This document shows positions 9,994-23,075 of a DNA stretch of 64,000 nt, piece after piece. Where the stretch lies: NCBI GenBank assembly GCA_005281725.1, contig SSBO01000014.1:918284-982283 (forward strand), given 5' to 3'. This stretch comes from Wuchereria bancrofti. Its lineage: Eukaryota > Nematoda > Chromadorea > Rhabditida > Onchocercidae. Under the pieces are notes generated by a model. That model was not told where the DNA came from. It did not search any database and worked only from the letters and a program-made list of their open reading frames with translations. The translations under genes were made by a program, and so were the position numbers. Positions within the stretch are counted from its first letter, which is position 1, and every line of letters begins with the position of its first letter.

Positions 9994-11124
9994 CTCACAC
10001 CAACTCCCAGAAAAAAACATCCACCCCCACTCGCACAAATACTTCGCGTCTCACGTTTTCCTCACACCTCAAACGTGGCCCTCTTCTCGCTAACCATTAT
10101 ATAATCAACCCACTGTGCAACTTTTTTTCCCTGCCAATTTAAATAGAATGCACTTGATCCGGGTTAAAGTGCACACGAGTATTTTTTGTGGAATACAGTG
10201 GATGTCATGGAAGATTTGGAAATTTAATTATTATTTTGGGTAGCAGAAGCAATAGTACAGAAACAATATAACTTGATAGATTCTTGATAAAAACACATAA
10301 TGCCTCCTCTCAACAAGGGTGACCTCCTTATATAGTAAGCAATGTGCGCAAACAAAGTATGTGATTTACGATAAGAGGTTAACTCTGCCGAAAGAGTAAT
10401 CGGTCTAACAAGGAGCTGTTGACCTGGGTTACAATGGAAAATCTTTTATATGATTAGCACAGCTCTTCACGTATAGTTATTTTTCACTTATCAAAATTTG
10501 GGATCAAACGAGGATTAACAATATTACATCCAATTCGTGGCATCTAATTCCACTTTAAATTTTATTTTTTCTCTTCTTGCAATAGATTTTCCTCTTTGCT
10601 ACTCTAATATATTTCCATAAATCTTTCCAGACATTTTTTTTTTAAGAGAAATTTAAATTTCATATTGTCCATGCAATTTCACACCCCTTCTATTGCTGAA
10701 CAGTGATATTGATATAATATAGCGAGCAATATTTTCCATTCGCATTCATAATTAAATTAGATTTGATAAGATGTTTACCCGAGGCTCTCATAAGAGCATT
10801 CTACAATATGAACTAAACATCAGAATGCCTGTGTTTTTTCGCTAAAAAGAAAAACTACATTAAGTGTGAACTTTGAAAGCATATAAGGAACAAAAATGTC
10901 GTTAAAAGTAATGGACGAAACAAATAGCTTAGATAAAATGTTTGAAAATATCGTCATTTTTCTTACTTTGGTTCTGTAAGAAGAATAAATTCTGAACTAT
11001 CGATAAATTGCGCTTTTTCATTAATTGCAAATACCTTGTAGGAAACTGAACATCCGTTGAAGGCTGGTATAGCATGTATGCACTCCTTTCTCAAACATTT
11101 GTTTGTTTCACACTTAAAAAAGCA

Positions 11125-11345
11125 CTATCAATATATTCACTGTGAATACATACACTCAATACAAATATATTTTCATAACAACACAACTAATCAATAACCC
11201 AATTATTCAGGCATTCAATCATTGGTGCAATTATGATGAATTTAGTGATCAAAATTGCGAGATTTCGTTAGAATTGTAAATTCTAAAGAAAGAAAAAGTC
11301 AGTTGTCAATTTGCTTTTCACTGTTTATCTGATAAAGTCAAATGA
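11125..11345 (+). repeat. Direct repeat pair, copy 1
   Basis: Matches 12328-12558. The best conserved part reads CATTCAATCATTGGT, then GAATTTAGTGATCAAAATTG, then AAAGTCAGTTGTCAATTTGC. The two copies are in the same orientation, about 1.2 kb apart, and diverged with small indels. Confidence 0.8.
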
Positions 11346-12327
11346 TCGTCGACGTTTACAATAGTACAAGCAATACAACGTGCTCTGAACGATAGGAAAT
11401 CATCGTTATGTTCAAAATCAACTTTCACCTGGGAATGTGTTAAATATATTAATCAGAGGTTTTGGCGCTTTTCATTTCTTCTGGCATTGATATAATATTC
11501 TTTATTTTTTATTTAAATTAAAATGTTCAGTTAAATCTCAAATTTAATATATCAAAAGAGAGTAATATCAGTCTTTGCTATTACACATATGCCAAGAAAT
11601 AGCATAGCTGCACATTTATTCATCGGGAATTTTCAAATTTTGCGCTCTATTTTTTCTTTTTTAAAACACATTAATTTATATTTCTAAGCAAACCGGTTCC
11701 ATCCACCTGAAAGCTGTCAAGAATTCCAAACTACAAAGTCGATTTGTTTTCTCAGGAGCCTGCATAAAATCTGTAAAAGTTTATTCAAAAATTGAAGTCT
11801 GACAGATTTTTATTTTGATAGTGTCAGACCGATTTGCGTTTGTGTTTGATTTTTATTTTCAAATCTGATAAATATAGAGTCAATATGATAAGAAAAAGTA
11901 ATAAGAGAAAATCGAAGTGCTTTATTTCTTAGAAGTGACACAACATGTTTTACTTCAAAAAAAGATAATTTTCAGCGAAAGTGATGGGAACAGAAAGTCA
12001 TATCGATTAGAAATTTAAATAATTCTTATTAGTAATTTAGACTGGACAAAACATTGAAATAACTGAAAGAAAAATTTATAAAGAGAAATTATTTATAGAT
12101 TAAATTCAACGAAGCATCAGTTTAAATTTGTAAGCTCTCTATCTTTTATGCAATTAAACAAGTGCTTTCAAAGAAAGTATCATTTACGAAATGTGGAAAA
12201 AAAAATTCGAGATGAAATGCACCAAATATGCAGGCAAATTTTTCCATCCCAAAGCAAATATGAAGTTTTGTGGCACACTGAATTTGATTTGATAAATGGT
12301 TATTGTCAACAAAAAAAAGAAGGAAAA

Positions 12328-12558
12328 AACACTGTAAATATATTCATTTAATATCCCAAATGTACTCTATACAAACATATTTTCACAATCAATTATGTAC
12401 ACAATTAATCAATAATCCAACTATTCAGGCATTCAATCATTGGTAAAATTATGAATTTAGTGATCAAAATTGCGAGATTTCATTATAATTCTAAATTCTA
12501 AAGGAAAAAAAAGTCAGTTGTCAATTTGCTTTTGATTGCTTATGACATAAAATCAAAT
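12328..12558 (+). repeat. Direct repeat pair, copy 2
   Basis: Partner of 11125-11345. The pair could be old long terminal repeats of a decayed element or a simple segmental duplication. The 1 kb between them has no recognisable polymerase or transposase frame. Confidence 0.8.
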
Positions 12559-13093
12559 AAAGCTAAGCATAACTGAAGTAATCATAGACGACTGTAAAGT
12601 TGGATAGAGTACAACAAGTATTGGTCCTAAAAAGTGATCACAGGAAGACTAACTGCTAGATGAATAATGAGCTAAAATTTGTTTAGGCAGACCTAGTTGG
12701 ATTAATATGCATATTTTGTACTTCCTCACATGGCACTGCAGGTAACATACGCCTTCTTGTTCGTGATGTTGTTTGAATATCTAAAATATGTTCACTCGTT
12801 TCAATTTTTGTTCATTCCAATCATTACTGATAATGAAGTGATAAGCTAGCACATAAACAAAAAATAAAAACGGATCAATTAGCATCTGAGAGAAAATGTT
12901 AATCTAATCCTTGGAATTCCTTCATTCAATAGTAGTAGGATTATTTTAAAAGAGGTGACCGACCAATCATTAGCAATTGCAAATAGTTCCATTTAAATTT
13001 CTAATCAAAACTTTCATTCAGGTACTTTCACTCTTTTACACATTATCTCAATAGATTTTATCATTCTCAACTTTCTTACTCTTCTCTACAAAT

Positions 13094-13099
13094 TTTATT
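13094..13099 (-). terminator. Candidate polyadenylation signal of copine gene
   Basis: AATAAA on the minus strand, about 105 bases after the copine stop codon. Such hexamers are common by chance in DNA this AT-rich. Confidence 0.35.
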
Positions 13100-13203
13100 A
13101 TTCCTATAGATCTTCGTTTTTTTCTTTCTTCCTCCAATTCCTTTTTTCAGCATTTCTTGATCAGTGATATAATGTATCATTCTTTCGAAAAAAAAATAAT
13201 GCG

Positions 13204-16200
13204 TTAGTTTGTTAAAAATTCAAACTTAATTTCAGAAAAAAATGTCATACTTGGATATCCTCGTTCTATTACAGACAATTTTCGATCATCATCACATGAA
13301 ACGGGACAAATCTGTTTCGGGAATATTCCTTTTGATTTCATATAACTTGTTAATTGTGCAGGTACCTTAAAAAAATGGACAAATTAGTGACATTTAAGCA
13401 TAGAAGCGATGAGTTGCATTATTATTTTTTTAAAAAAAGCATAAACTTCATGGTTAACAAAGTAGTAAAAATTAATACCTAATTAAATATTGATTTTCGT
13501 TCATAACTACATTTAGTAAAGAGAAATCACTGTTGATGGTACAGTTTTCTTATTGTTTCAGTAATTTGTTTCTTCATGAAAATTTTATTGCATTTATAAA
13601 ATCTGGATTGTATCGATAATTTTCGAAAGTAAATAAACACAAAAGTCATGTTTTGATCACAAGAATCATCTTACTTCTTGCAAAACTTCTTTAGCTAAAC
13701 GATACTTAGCCTCGATCAAATCATCATCCGTTAAGATACGATGAGGTGGTAAAAATTCCCGAAGCTGCACAAACTGCAAAGAAAAGTAAATTTAAACTTG
13801 TGTCTATTACAACCGAAATCGAAATATAACAAATGAAAGAGAAAAAAGATTCTATAAATTACTTGAACAATGTCACGCTTTGCATATTTGCCATTCACTT
13901 GCAACATTTGTCGATCAGAGTCTAGAACCTTCATTTCACCAAAACTGTCATAACCAACACCAACAATTATTATAGATAATGGCAGTGATGACGCCTTAAA
14001 TGAGTGCTTATCATTCAGTGTTACGTCAAGTAGAAAATGATTTCAAATAACATCATAAAATACCAAAACAAAAAATTAGAAAATGAATTTAATGGGTTAT
14101 GGCAATTTCACTATTCATTTACCATTACTTATCTCAAGAATTTTGTGACCAGAAGAAGAAGTAATCACTGCAAATAAATTTATCATAATCTTTTGATATT
14201 TGCAGTAAAAAAGAAAATTAAGTGATACCTTTACAATTTCTTCCTTTGCTCTATTCATATCGTTGATAACACCGTCAGTAATTATTAAAAGAACAGAATA
14301 TCTACTACCATCCGGAGGTAATGAAGCTGCATGTCGTGCTGCATGCCGTAATGTTGGCCCAAATTCTGTTGGCCCTGCCAATTCTATTCTATTTAACGCA
14401 TCACGATAGGCATTTAATAGGCCATCCATTCCAATGCATTCTGGACTGTTTGTTGTCAAATTCTAAAATTGTCGAAGATATTTATTTGTATGTTCTCATC
14501 ATGAATTCATTTCTTTCATTTTATTATTTTCTAAAAATCTACATATATTATTCATATATCCTACATTTATCATATCCTATTGTCGTTACCAATTTGATGA
14601 TTACTCTAACAAAATATTTTCATATAATTAAATTTCATAGACTGAAATTCAATCGTTAATTTAACCTATTATTATTTATTTTTAATATTTGTTCAAATTT
14701 CTTTTAACCAATCAGTATTTTCTCAACAAGAACATTATTGCTAGAAAAATTCATAAATTATCCTTTATTCAAAATGAATAAAATTCAAACTGAAAATAAA
14801 ATGCCTAATTCAAGTAGAGACAATTAAATCTTAATCAAAAAATCATATTTCCTTAAGTTTTTCCTTTTCATTTTTATGTTTCAAGAAGAAAGCACGAAGT
14901 AAAAGCAATTTTGACTGATAATAAAAGTATTTTGTGAGATTCAATTTTCTCAAAATTTTATAATATCAAGGTAACTTAACTTTTGCTATCTAACACACAA
15001 ATACTGCTTATGCTCTTAAGAAAAAACCTTAAATTTTGGTTTAGTTAGAAAATAATTAAAAGATTTAACAAACTTTCATAGATGATGAAACAGAATATTA
15101 TAATTGTAGAAAAAATACCAAAGGAAAATGAAAATTGACGCGATTATCGCCGGGTAAACGGGCACCAAAACCGTAAGCATAAAACAATTGACTGTTATTG
15201 TAGTATTGGCAAATTTCGGCAATCGCTTGAATAGCAATTTCGTACTGACTGGCACTTTCATCATCAACATGATGTAGTGATGCCATATTGCCGGAAGGTA
15301 AATTTGACTTCGTAAAATCAATTGCCACTGTAAATTCGAGCTCAGTTCTGAAAGTTGCATGTTTTATTTGAAGTTTTTTTATTTTTAATTTGAAGAATTT
15401 CAAATATATTTGAAGGGCTTCTTTTGTTTTTGTATTAATTACACCGTTTATACATCCAAGTTCAACTTTAAATCCGAGAAATTTTAACATTTCAACGAAA
15501 ACAATTTGTCAACGGCTTTTTTTCATTATCAGTTTTAAATCATATTATTTCAACCTTCACAGCTAAGAGTTGAAAACTAAGACATTTACACTCAAAGTGA
15601 AAAAAAAAACCGGCTAAAACTAATTTTCAAAAGATTTACGATTTCATTACCCGCCAGTTATGAAGTCAAGAAAGGTGTAATCCATCCAACAATACACCCT
15701 GTGAAAGTGAAGTTGTCCAGAATCAACATATTTTTTGTTTTTCTTCATCTTTTTCTGATTGATTAGCTGAAAATCAATTACAGAATAAGCAACAATTTTC
15801 GAGTGTCCGTCTCAAATTTTTTCCCAACCAAATCATCTAATTTCCAGACAACTCTTAGGTTAATTAATCATTTAAACATACAATTTCTCTTACCACATCA
15901 AATTCTACGTCAAAAGGTTTATTTAAGCATGGAAACTGTTTGAGAATATTGTCGAAGTTAAGTGCTTCAACACATATAATCAGTTAATTCTTAGTATAGT
16001 TATCGCTTAACAACAACAAAGAAAAAAAAAAGCATAATAGCAAGTTTATGAAAAACACCAGTTAACAGTTGGTAAACATTAAAATTTGCATCTTTCTAAA
16101 TTTGATTAAAGGCGGAAGTCTAAATCAAAGTATCTTAAAGTCTCATTAAAATATTTCAAATGATCATGCAAGTAATGTAAATAACTTTGTCATTATTTTG

Positions 16201-19200
16201 ATGGATGAAGAAGAGTAAATAAAATGAGAATATAATAGAGTAACAATATATTTCAAACTAACCGGCAAAGTGACATCTTCTTTGTTAAGTAACCTGTTAA
16301 CTGTAGTACGACAATTACCAACCAAATCATGGCTAAAATTGTTGAAAGTTAATTTGAAATTTTAGAAATTTAAATTTTATTAAAAGCTATTTAAAAGCCA
16401 AATAATCAATAACATTAGCAACAATGAAACTTACTTCCCATCTTTGTCCCAGTCAAAGCATTCGACAAGAAATTCCCTAAAATTAAAAAATGCAAATCTT
16501 TTGTCCTTTTTCTCTTCTTTTCTCTAAATTCATTATATAAATGATTGTAGGAAAAATTTGAATAGTTAAAAAATTGAAATATTTACCGATCTTTATCACC
16601 GTAACAAAGTTGATCAATATGTATTTCGAAGGGTTTCCATTTTGGATTCAAATTTTGCTCATGATAACGTGTACGGTATGCCAGCTGATACCTAAATGTT
16701 CAATCAATTTAACTGAAATTATCCCAAATTGGAAATATGCATTAATAAAAATTCAGCAACATTATTCTTTTTTTTTTAAATTTGATTGAATTTTTTTTTT
16801 TTTTGAAAAATGAAGAAAGCTTATTTTAAAATTTCAATAGAAACTATTCACGTATTATCTCTCCTTCTCTCTCTCTCTTTCTCTCCGCTGTATATTAACC
16901 TGACAAAGAGCCTTTGTAGTTTCAGGCAATTATGTTTACTAAAAACAGTAGAAATATTTCATTATTTAAAATAAAACAAAAAATGTAAACAAAAGTTTTA
17001 TTGGAATCAAAATCATACTAAAATTTATTTTCCTCTTTTTGGAAATTATTTATAAATTAAAGTTAATGCTAAAAAAAAAAAAAAGTTTAACTAGAGAATA
17101 ATGTTTTCACATATTCTCAGAGCTTTAGTGATGGAAAGGAAAATTTTTTTGTTTTTTTTTTTTGTTTTTTTCAATATCTCAAAGGTTATTTTTTCCAATA
17201 TTTCAAGGATTTCAATAAAGATCTTTTAAGCAAAAACCGAATAATACATTGAATTGATTTTTTTTTTTTTTTTTCAAATAAAGAATTGTTTAACAGAAGG
17301 AAATTAATGTGTTATTATTAATTGAATCTTATTAAAATGATTCACATAAAACATCAATGATCTCAATTTATTCGGTTAGTAGAAAAATTGTTGAATTGTT
17401 GAAGTTTACTGCGTTATATTGAGATATTATTCTTAAATAAGCTGGCTATATCATATATCATTTTAATGAGCATTTCTTCCTTCATACTTTTTTTATTGAT
17501 AATTTATTACTGTTATTTCTTTCATATTTATTTGAAATTAAAAATATGTTATTAAACAAAAAAGTAAATTGAAGTAATTTTTTTTTTGTTTTTTGCTTTT
17601 TTTTTAAACTTAAAATAGGTCATAAAAAAGTAGATACAACTTGTAATATTAAAAATACTCCTCTGTGGACAGCCGCTTGTCATAGGAAAGGAGCTTGCAT
17701 GCCCCAGTCAAGTTGTGAATTATGCTCTGTGGATATGGCCAAGCATCTCATCCGATAAGTCTTCCTAAACAGAGCAGATCTCAACTAAAAGATAAGAGAA
17801 AGTGTGTCAATGGATAGGATGGGCTCATTAGCCTTAGGGTAACCATCCTAGGAAAAGGACAACTTCTAGACTCAATTATAAAGATATTTGGTCCAAGAGT
17901 TGTTCATAGTGCAGTTATTATTCAAAAAATTTTAAGGAGTGAAAATTCATGACGAATACACTTAGCTAGCTTGAAGAAATTTTGAGTAATCATTGAAGCT
18001 CAGCTTTGAGCTAGTTAGGGGCTACAAAAGAAATAGTTGCGGAATTTATTGTTAGCCAAATTATAATTGTTTAGCATCGTAAAGTGAAAAATTTAATAAA
18101 TTGATTTTCTCATGTGCTGATGACAATTTAAAAGAAGTTACCTTGTAACAAAAAATTTTTAGATTGGACGTTTACGTGCGATAAACAGGCAATAATCAAC
18201 TTAATGATTGAAGGAAAAAGAAACTTTAAAGACCAAATTCTAATTCGTCATCAAGAAGGATCATTACCACTAACTGATAATCCGTTTTTGCAGCAGCTCT
18301 TTGAATTTTCACAGTTAGAAGCTACAATACCTTAAGCTAGTTAAAGCATGGGCCAAAGTCAGATTTTTTAAGATAAAACCTTCTTCTGATATTTATCAGA
18401 TAATTAATGTTTCGAAATTGAAATGCATTTGGGTCATAAAATTTTGTCTTCTCCTCTTTATTTATTGCACCTTTCATCATATAACTATTCAGCTTTGCAA
18501 TATTTTCCGGGTAATGTGCTTGAATAATTATCAGAAGAAAATACTTTCAAAGAGTTCACCGAATTTCAAATCAGTGATTTTTATGCTACGAAAATAAACA
18601 AATTTATTTTTCGTAATGTATTCATTGTCACGGTTACTACTTTGATTAAAAAGATGTGCTTAAGTTTATTCATAATAATTGAAATTCATGCACCGAAAGT
18701 GCAGTTTCTTGTGCATAAGCGTAATGTATTTAAATTTGAAATTTAATTCTTACGTTTTATCCTTATTGATTCGGGAAATTTTTAGAAACGGATCACATTT
18801 GCCCAGAAAATCTTTCCTATCCAATTTTGTTGCGCTACACACGAAATAAACTGATTCTTGCCTTCCTTTACTCATTTCTTCAGCTGTCACTGTTATGGTA
18901 CCATAATTTTTTCCATCTTTGCTGCAAGAAAATAACAAATTTGTAGTAAAAATTTTGTAGTAAGAATAAATTTGTAGTAAAAAAAAAATAACAAATTGTA
19001 AAAAATAACAAAAATCTTTTGAAACAAAAAATTCAAACACAAAAATTGGCGCAAAATATCAATACTTGAAATGAAGTAAGTGTAAAAGTTGCATTTTAAT
19101 TTTGCTTTTAAAAAATATGTTTTAAAAACTTGAAATAATAATAGATGTGGAAAATTTGCTAATATTTACAATAATTTGACCGTCTTCCTGTTACACTTTG

Positions 19201-21121
19201 ATCCCAGTATTTCATGTAGCAAAAGAGAAGCAGAACCAATCTGTGTTTTCTCTTTTCCAGGTCCTTTATCAAACCTGAAAATTTACTTCATTTTATTTTC
19301 AGATAGTTGATAAATATAAAATAAATCAGAGATTAAAATTGAAATCTGATATTTTCAAATAATTTTTCTCTTCTAAATATAAGTTGCTATAGCTTTCTTT
19401 CTTAAATTTTCTCTGTGAATCAATTTGTATTTTAAATATACGCATGTATTATTTTCCTGAATGTAGACATAAGTTATGACTATTCGGCTTATTGATTATA
19501 AGAATAACTAAAGATAGCTAGTTTCTTCGCTTGATCAAACAAATCTTTGTACTGTCTCAAAAAAAAAAGGGGGAAAAACAGAAAAATTAAATATTATATT
19601 ATTTGCAAAAGTAATTATAACATTTTCAAAATAATCATGCTATTATCAAAAGTACTTGAAATAATTCTTTTTCATACAATTCAAAAAGTATCCGTTGTTG
19701 TTCCTCAAAAAAATATGCAATACGTATTTTTGTTGCCCAATCAGGATTCAAACAGTTATTTATCACCTATAAATATATATTAAACTTTATGCATATATGA
19801 TTAAATCGTGGCGAAAAATTAAATGAAATTTATTTACACACTGATAGCAATAAGTAATTTCATATGCATGAAATTCATAGAATTTTAGCATTCTGTTAGA
19901 TTTATATGATTAATTTTAGCGTAAAAAATTAGTAATATAATTGCTAATTATTGAAGAAATTTGAATAATTCTATACTAGAAATGAAATGAAATACAAAAA
20001 TTGATGTTTACTTCTGTTCGTCCAATTTCCTTCCATGTTCTACATCTGACTAATCCAGCACTTGCTTCGCTTACAATACAAAAAGGATCAGTGTAGGAAT
20101 CGGTATCAACATCTTTGATATCACTAAACAATTATTTTTAATATCTTTTAAAATCAAAAAGTTTTTAAATTTAAAAATTTTTATATAAATTAATAGTTCT
20201 TTCTTTTTCATCTTTTAACATTCTATTCTAAATTTCACAATGCTAAATCATTTTCATATCTACAATTTTGGAAATATTAAAATAGTGAAATAAGGAAACC
20301 GTGCTGATATAGTTAGTACGACATCAGAATACGGTCGTCCCTGATCTTCAACTTCCATCACACGGCCACTTTGTTGCCTTTCACTGAAAGTTCGTTATTA
20401 TTCATCACATTATCGATTTCACTTTTTCCCTTTTTTTTTTAAACATATTTTTACAAATTGTTGTAGCTAATAAACATTTGGTACAGACAACGTACTCTTT
20501 TTTTCTTTTTTTTTTTTTATTTTCTGGATTGAAACATCTTGATTAGTTTCAAATTACATTTTTCTAAAACAAAGGAAAAAAAAGCTAATAGCTAAAACGT
20601 CATCTTTATGTTTTATGCTAATGATCACTGTTCAGAAGATTGCAAATTTTGATTTCGTTAATAGCTATGAAACGAAATCTTCTTTGATATTTAAGCTTTG
20701 AAATTTTATAAATTAGAATTAAACATGATCCATATTAAACGACAATATTGTGAAAGCATATTGAATCATGTAAACAAATCTTTTAAAAAAATTATTTTCT
20801 TTTTTTTTTAAAGAATATGTCTAGCTATTTTATGATTTAAATGGACGAAAAATGCATGAAGAGCATTATGAACAGATCATATAAACACAATTTTGGACAA
20901 TTTAACTTTGTTTTCTTTTCTTTTTTTAAAAAAAAAAAAATGCAATTAAGTTGTGATTTACAACTATATAAAGTTTGTGGATAATATATTGCATTTGCAA
21001 ATATGCTTAAAAACATTGCTTGACTTTTCATTTTTCACTTTTTTTTTTTTTTGTTTCTCAGATAATTTGAAAAAGTTCCGTAAAATCTGTATACTTACGT
21101 CATCGAATTGGTCAAATACAT
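13204..21121 (-). CDS. Copine (C2A-C2B-vWA), 15 exons, about 589 aa
   Basis: Copines bind phospholipid in a Ca2+-dependent way through two C2 domains and recruit partners through a vWA-like domain; nematode relatives include NRA-1 and GEM-4. Coding order (minus): 21121-21099, 20383-20300, 20123-20012, 19766-19678, 19274-19170, 18921-18754, 16691-16587, 16476-16435, 16332-16263, 15766-15651, 15347-15119, 14462-14229, 13994-13863, 13773-13675, 13365-13204. All junctions keep phase. C2A (about 25-150) has DSYTDPFC, but its third loop (FELFDKGPGKEKT) lacks the usual D-x-D. C2B (about 160-266) has CDPFLKI and DWDKDGNHDLVG. The vWA part has the metal-site motif D315-x-T317-x-S319, GPT at 411-413 and ITDG at 442-445. 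Length and order match the family, with a C-terminal tail of about 45 residues after FPKQ. The start is least certain: ATG at 21121 or 21103 (an in-frame stop precedes 21121), or an alternative exon upstream. Confidence 0.93.
16692..18753. other. Large copine intron with a distinct insert
   Basis: About 2 kb between the two C2B exons. Most is AT-rich, but about 17645-17905 has balanced composition and includes GGAGCTTGCATGCCCCAGTC and TAACCATCCTAGGAAAAGG. The stretch up to about 18290 also differs from normal intron. No open frame survives. It looks like a decayed inserted element. Confidence 0.5.
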
Positions 21122-21127
21122 AAATGT

Positions 21128-21203
21128 TCACAAATACATAATTACAACTTCACTAAAAGCAGGCGTTAATTGAAGTTTCGTTAATGGAACAAAATGCTCT
21201 TTC
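21128..21203 (-). CDS. Possible alternative copine 5' exon
   Basis: After a minus-strand acceptor (TTTAAACAG) an open frame reads KEHFVPLTKLQLTPAFSEVV and ends at TGA 21130-21128. A GTGAAC donor starting at 21131 would remove the stop and join exon 2 of the copine in the correct phase. The upstream exon at 23023-23075 also joins this acceptor in phase. It overlaps the default first exon, so the two would be mutually exclusive forms. Confidence 0.3.
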
Positions 21204-23022
21204 CTGTTTAAAAAATTTAAGATCTGGGAAAAAAAAAACGAGAAAATCATGATTTTTCTATTTTGCTTACATTCTTGTTTGTTAGATCAAGTGATAGGCA
21301 AGTCAAAATGGAAACTGAGTAAAATGAGATCATAGAAGAATTAATTCGATTCTCAAGTTAATATTTTAAATATTTCACACAAATAAAACGAAAAAAATTT
21401 TCCAGAATTCATTATTCACCGGTTATTTTTCACCCATGTCTTTTTTGGAAGAAAATTGTGTTAAATTTATAAAATTTGTTCTTTATAAATTCGTGTCGTG
21501 CTAGCTTCAGAATAATTGTTCAACTTGATAAGCTTATTCAGGCAGCTTATTATATGAATGATCAATAATATCCATTTGAAACTAAAAATGCTAAAGCATT
21601 GTGAATTTATTCATAGCATCACGAAGAAAATTTGAAAATAGAAAATGTCGTTGCAAAATATTAACTATTTCCTCATCGCACGAGGCGAGTTAATTTTCAT
21701 TAAGTGAAGTGGTGATATAGTTAAATTAATAAGATTGGACCATTTTACTGCAATGCTTCAACTCATAAAGCATAACTTTTGCATAATTATAGGAATAACA
21801 GTGTTTATTCGTCAAGTTATTTCAATTAATTTGTGCAGTTTTGAGCGTTTTACTATTTCTCGTAAAAATTCATATGGAATATAATTTCTGAAATAACCTA
21901 GACAGAAAGATTTTGAATCATTTTGATGAAGCAAAATGATAATTATTATTATTGTAATCCATTATTGTTGCCATTAATTGTTATTATTACATAACACTAT
22001 TATTGTTAACATTAGTTATTAAAAGTCTAAATTATTCCTTTCCTTAGACCTAATCATTTCATTTTTTCTTTAAATAAAGAATAAGTATTCCCAGTTTTAA
22101 GAATAACAGTTGTTTGATGTAAAATTTGGAAAGTAAACAAAATAAGAAAAATGACAAAAAAGTATATCCTATAGAGAAAAAAAAAATAAAACAAAATTTT
22201 AACAAATTAACAAGCAATCGGAATGTAATAATTTAAATAACAATAATAATAATAATACTTATTTGCTTCATTGTTAATTGAAATTAAAATGCCACAATGT
22301 TAAAAAATTTCCTTCTATAACTAATTAATAAAAATACATCATGCTTGCTATATCAATAATCTATTATAATATATCCTCAAATGGAGGAGAAAAGGTTATT
22401 TGCCATAAAGCATTCCAATTTACTTCATCTAAAATTCCGTCCAAATACTAGGCTATCCTTTCTACTGTCATTGAAAGGAAAAAAAAAAAAAAAAAAGAAA
22501 ACAAGACGCAAAAAGTACTCTTGAACAACTTTTGCTCATCCCAGATCCACCCCTTTGTCACTTTGTTAAAAAAAAAAGCAAAGAAAAAAAAGTGAAAAAA
22601 AGAGAAAAAGATTCCATCAGATAAAAAAAAGTGAAAGTGAAAGGAAGAGAGGGAGGAGATAGAAACAATTAAATGGATCAACAAACAATGTTAAACATTT
22701 TTTAAAAATTTCATTTTCTTTATCACTACATCAATTAATATCTGATTATTATTATCATCATTACTATTATCAAGTAAAAAATTATTATCAAACAACTTTA
22801 TTCATTTTTTATCATTAAATGAATTACATGTGATGATAATTCTATTCACTCACTTTTTTTCTCTCCTAAAATAAAGACTAGAAATAAAAGTAATAGTTTC
22901 TGGAAAGTTTTTTTTTTTTTTTTCCAATATATGAAAATGATAGAATGAGAAGAAACAGAAGAAAGGAAAAGAGTAACAAAAAAAAAAGGGAACGAATTAT
23001 ATTACAATAAACATCAACTTAC

Positions 23023-23075
23023 TTTATCATAACAATTTGATCCAATGTTTGTGGGTCCATAATCGATGGTGTCAT
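23023..23075 (-). CDS. Possible alternative first exon of copine
   Basis: The minus strand has ATG then 17 codons (MTPSIMDPQTLDQIVMI) and a perfect AAA|GTAAGT donor. It ends in phase 2, as needed to join either copine exon 2 (20383) or the candidate exon at 21203. It lies 1.9 kb upstream of the default start. No acceptor is needed if it is a true first exon. Supported only by frame, phase and donor quality. Confidence 0.45.

Larger units (their letters stand above)
9994..13093. other. Intergenic region before the copine 3' end
   Basis: No gene is supported. 10000-10450 is the most balanced in composition. Small open frames occur, the most protein-like at 12148-12351 (+, 67 residues), which runs into the second copy of a direct repeat and is therefore doubtful. 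Confidence 0.5.

Noticed and set aside
10370..10440. Possible tRNA-like segment
   Set aside because: An A-box-like string is present on the minus strand, but there is no B box and no cloverleaf by eye.
12148..12351. 67-residue plus-strand frame
   Set aside because: Its end runs into the second direct repeat and the repeat's other copy does not preserve the frame.
14321..14659. 112-residue plus-strand frame
   Set aside because: Antisense to the copine vWA exon (14229-14462). The coding strand gives a clear domain match.
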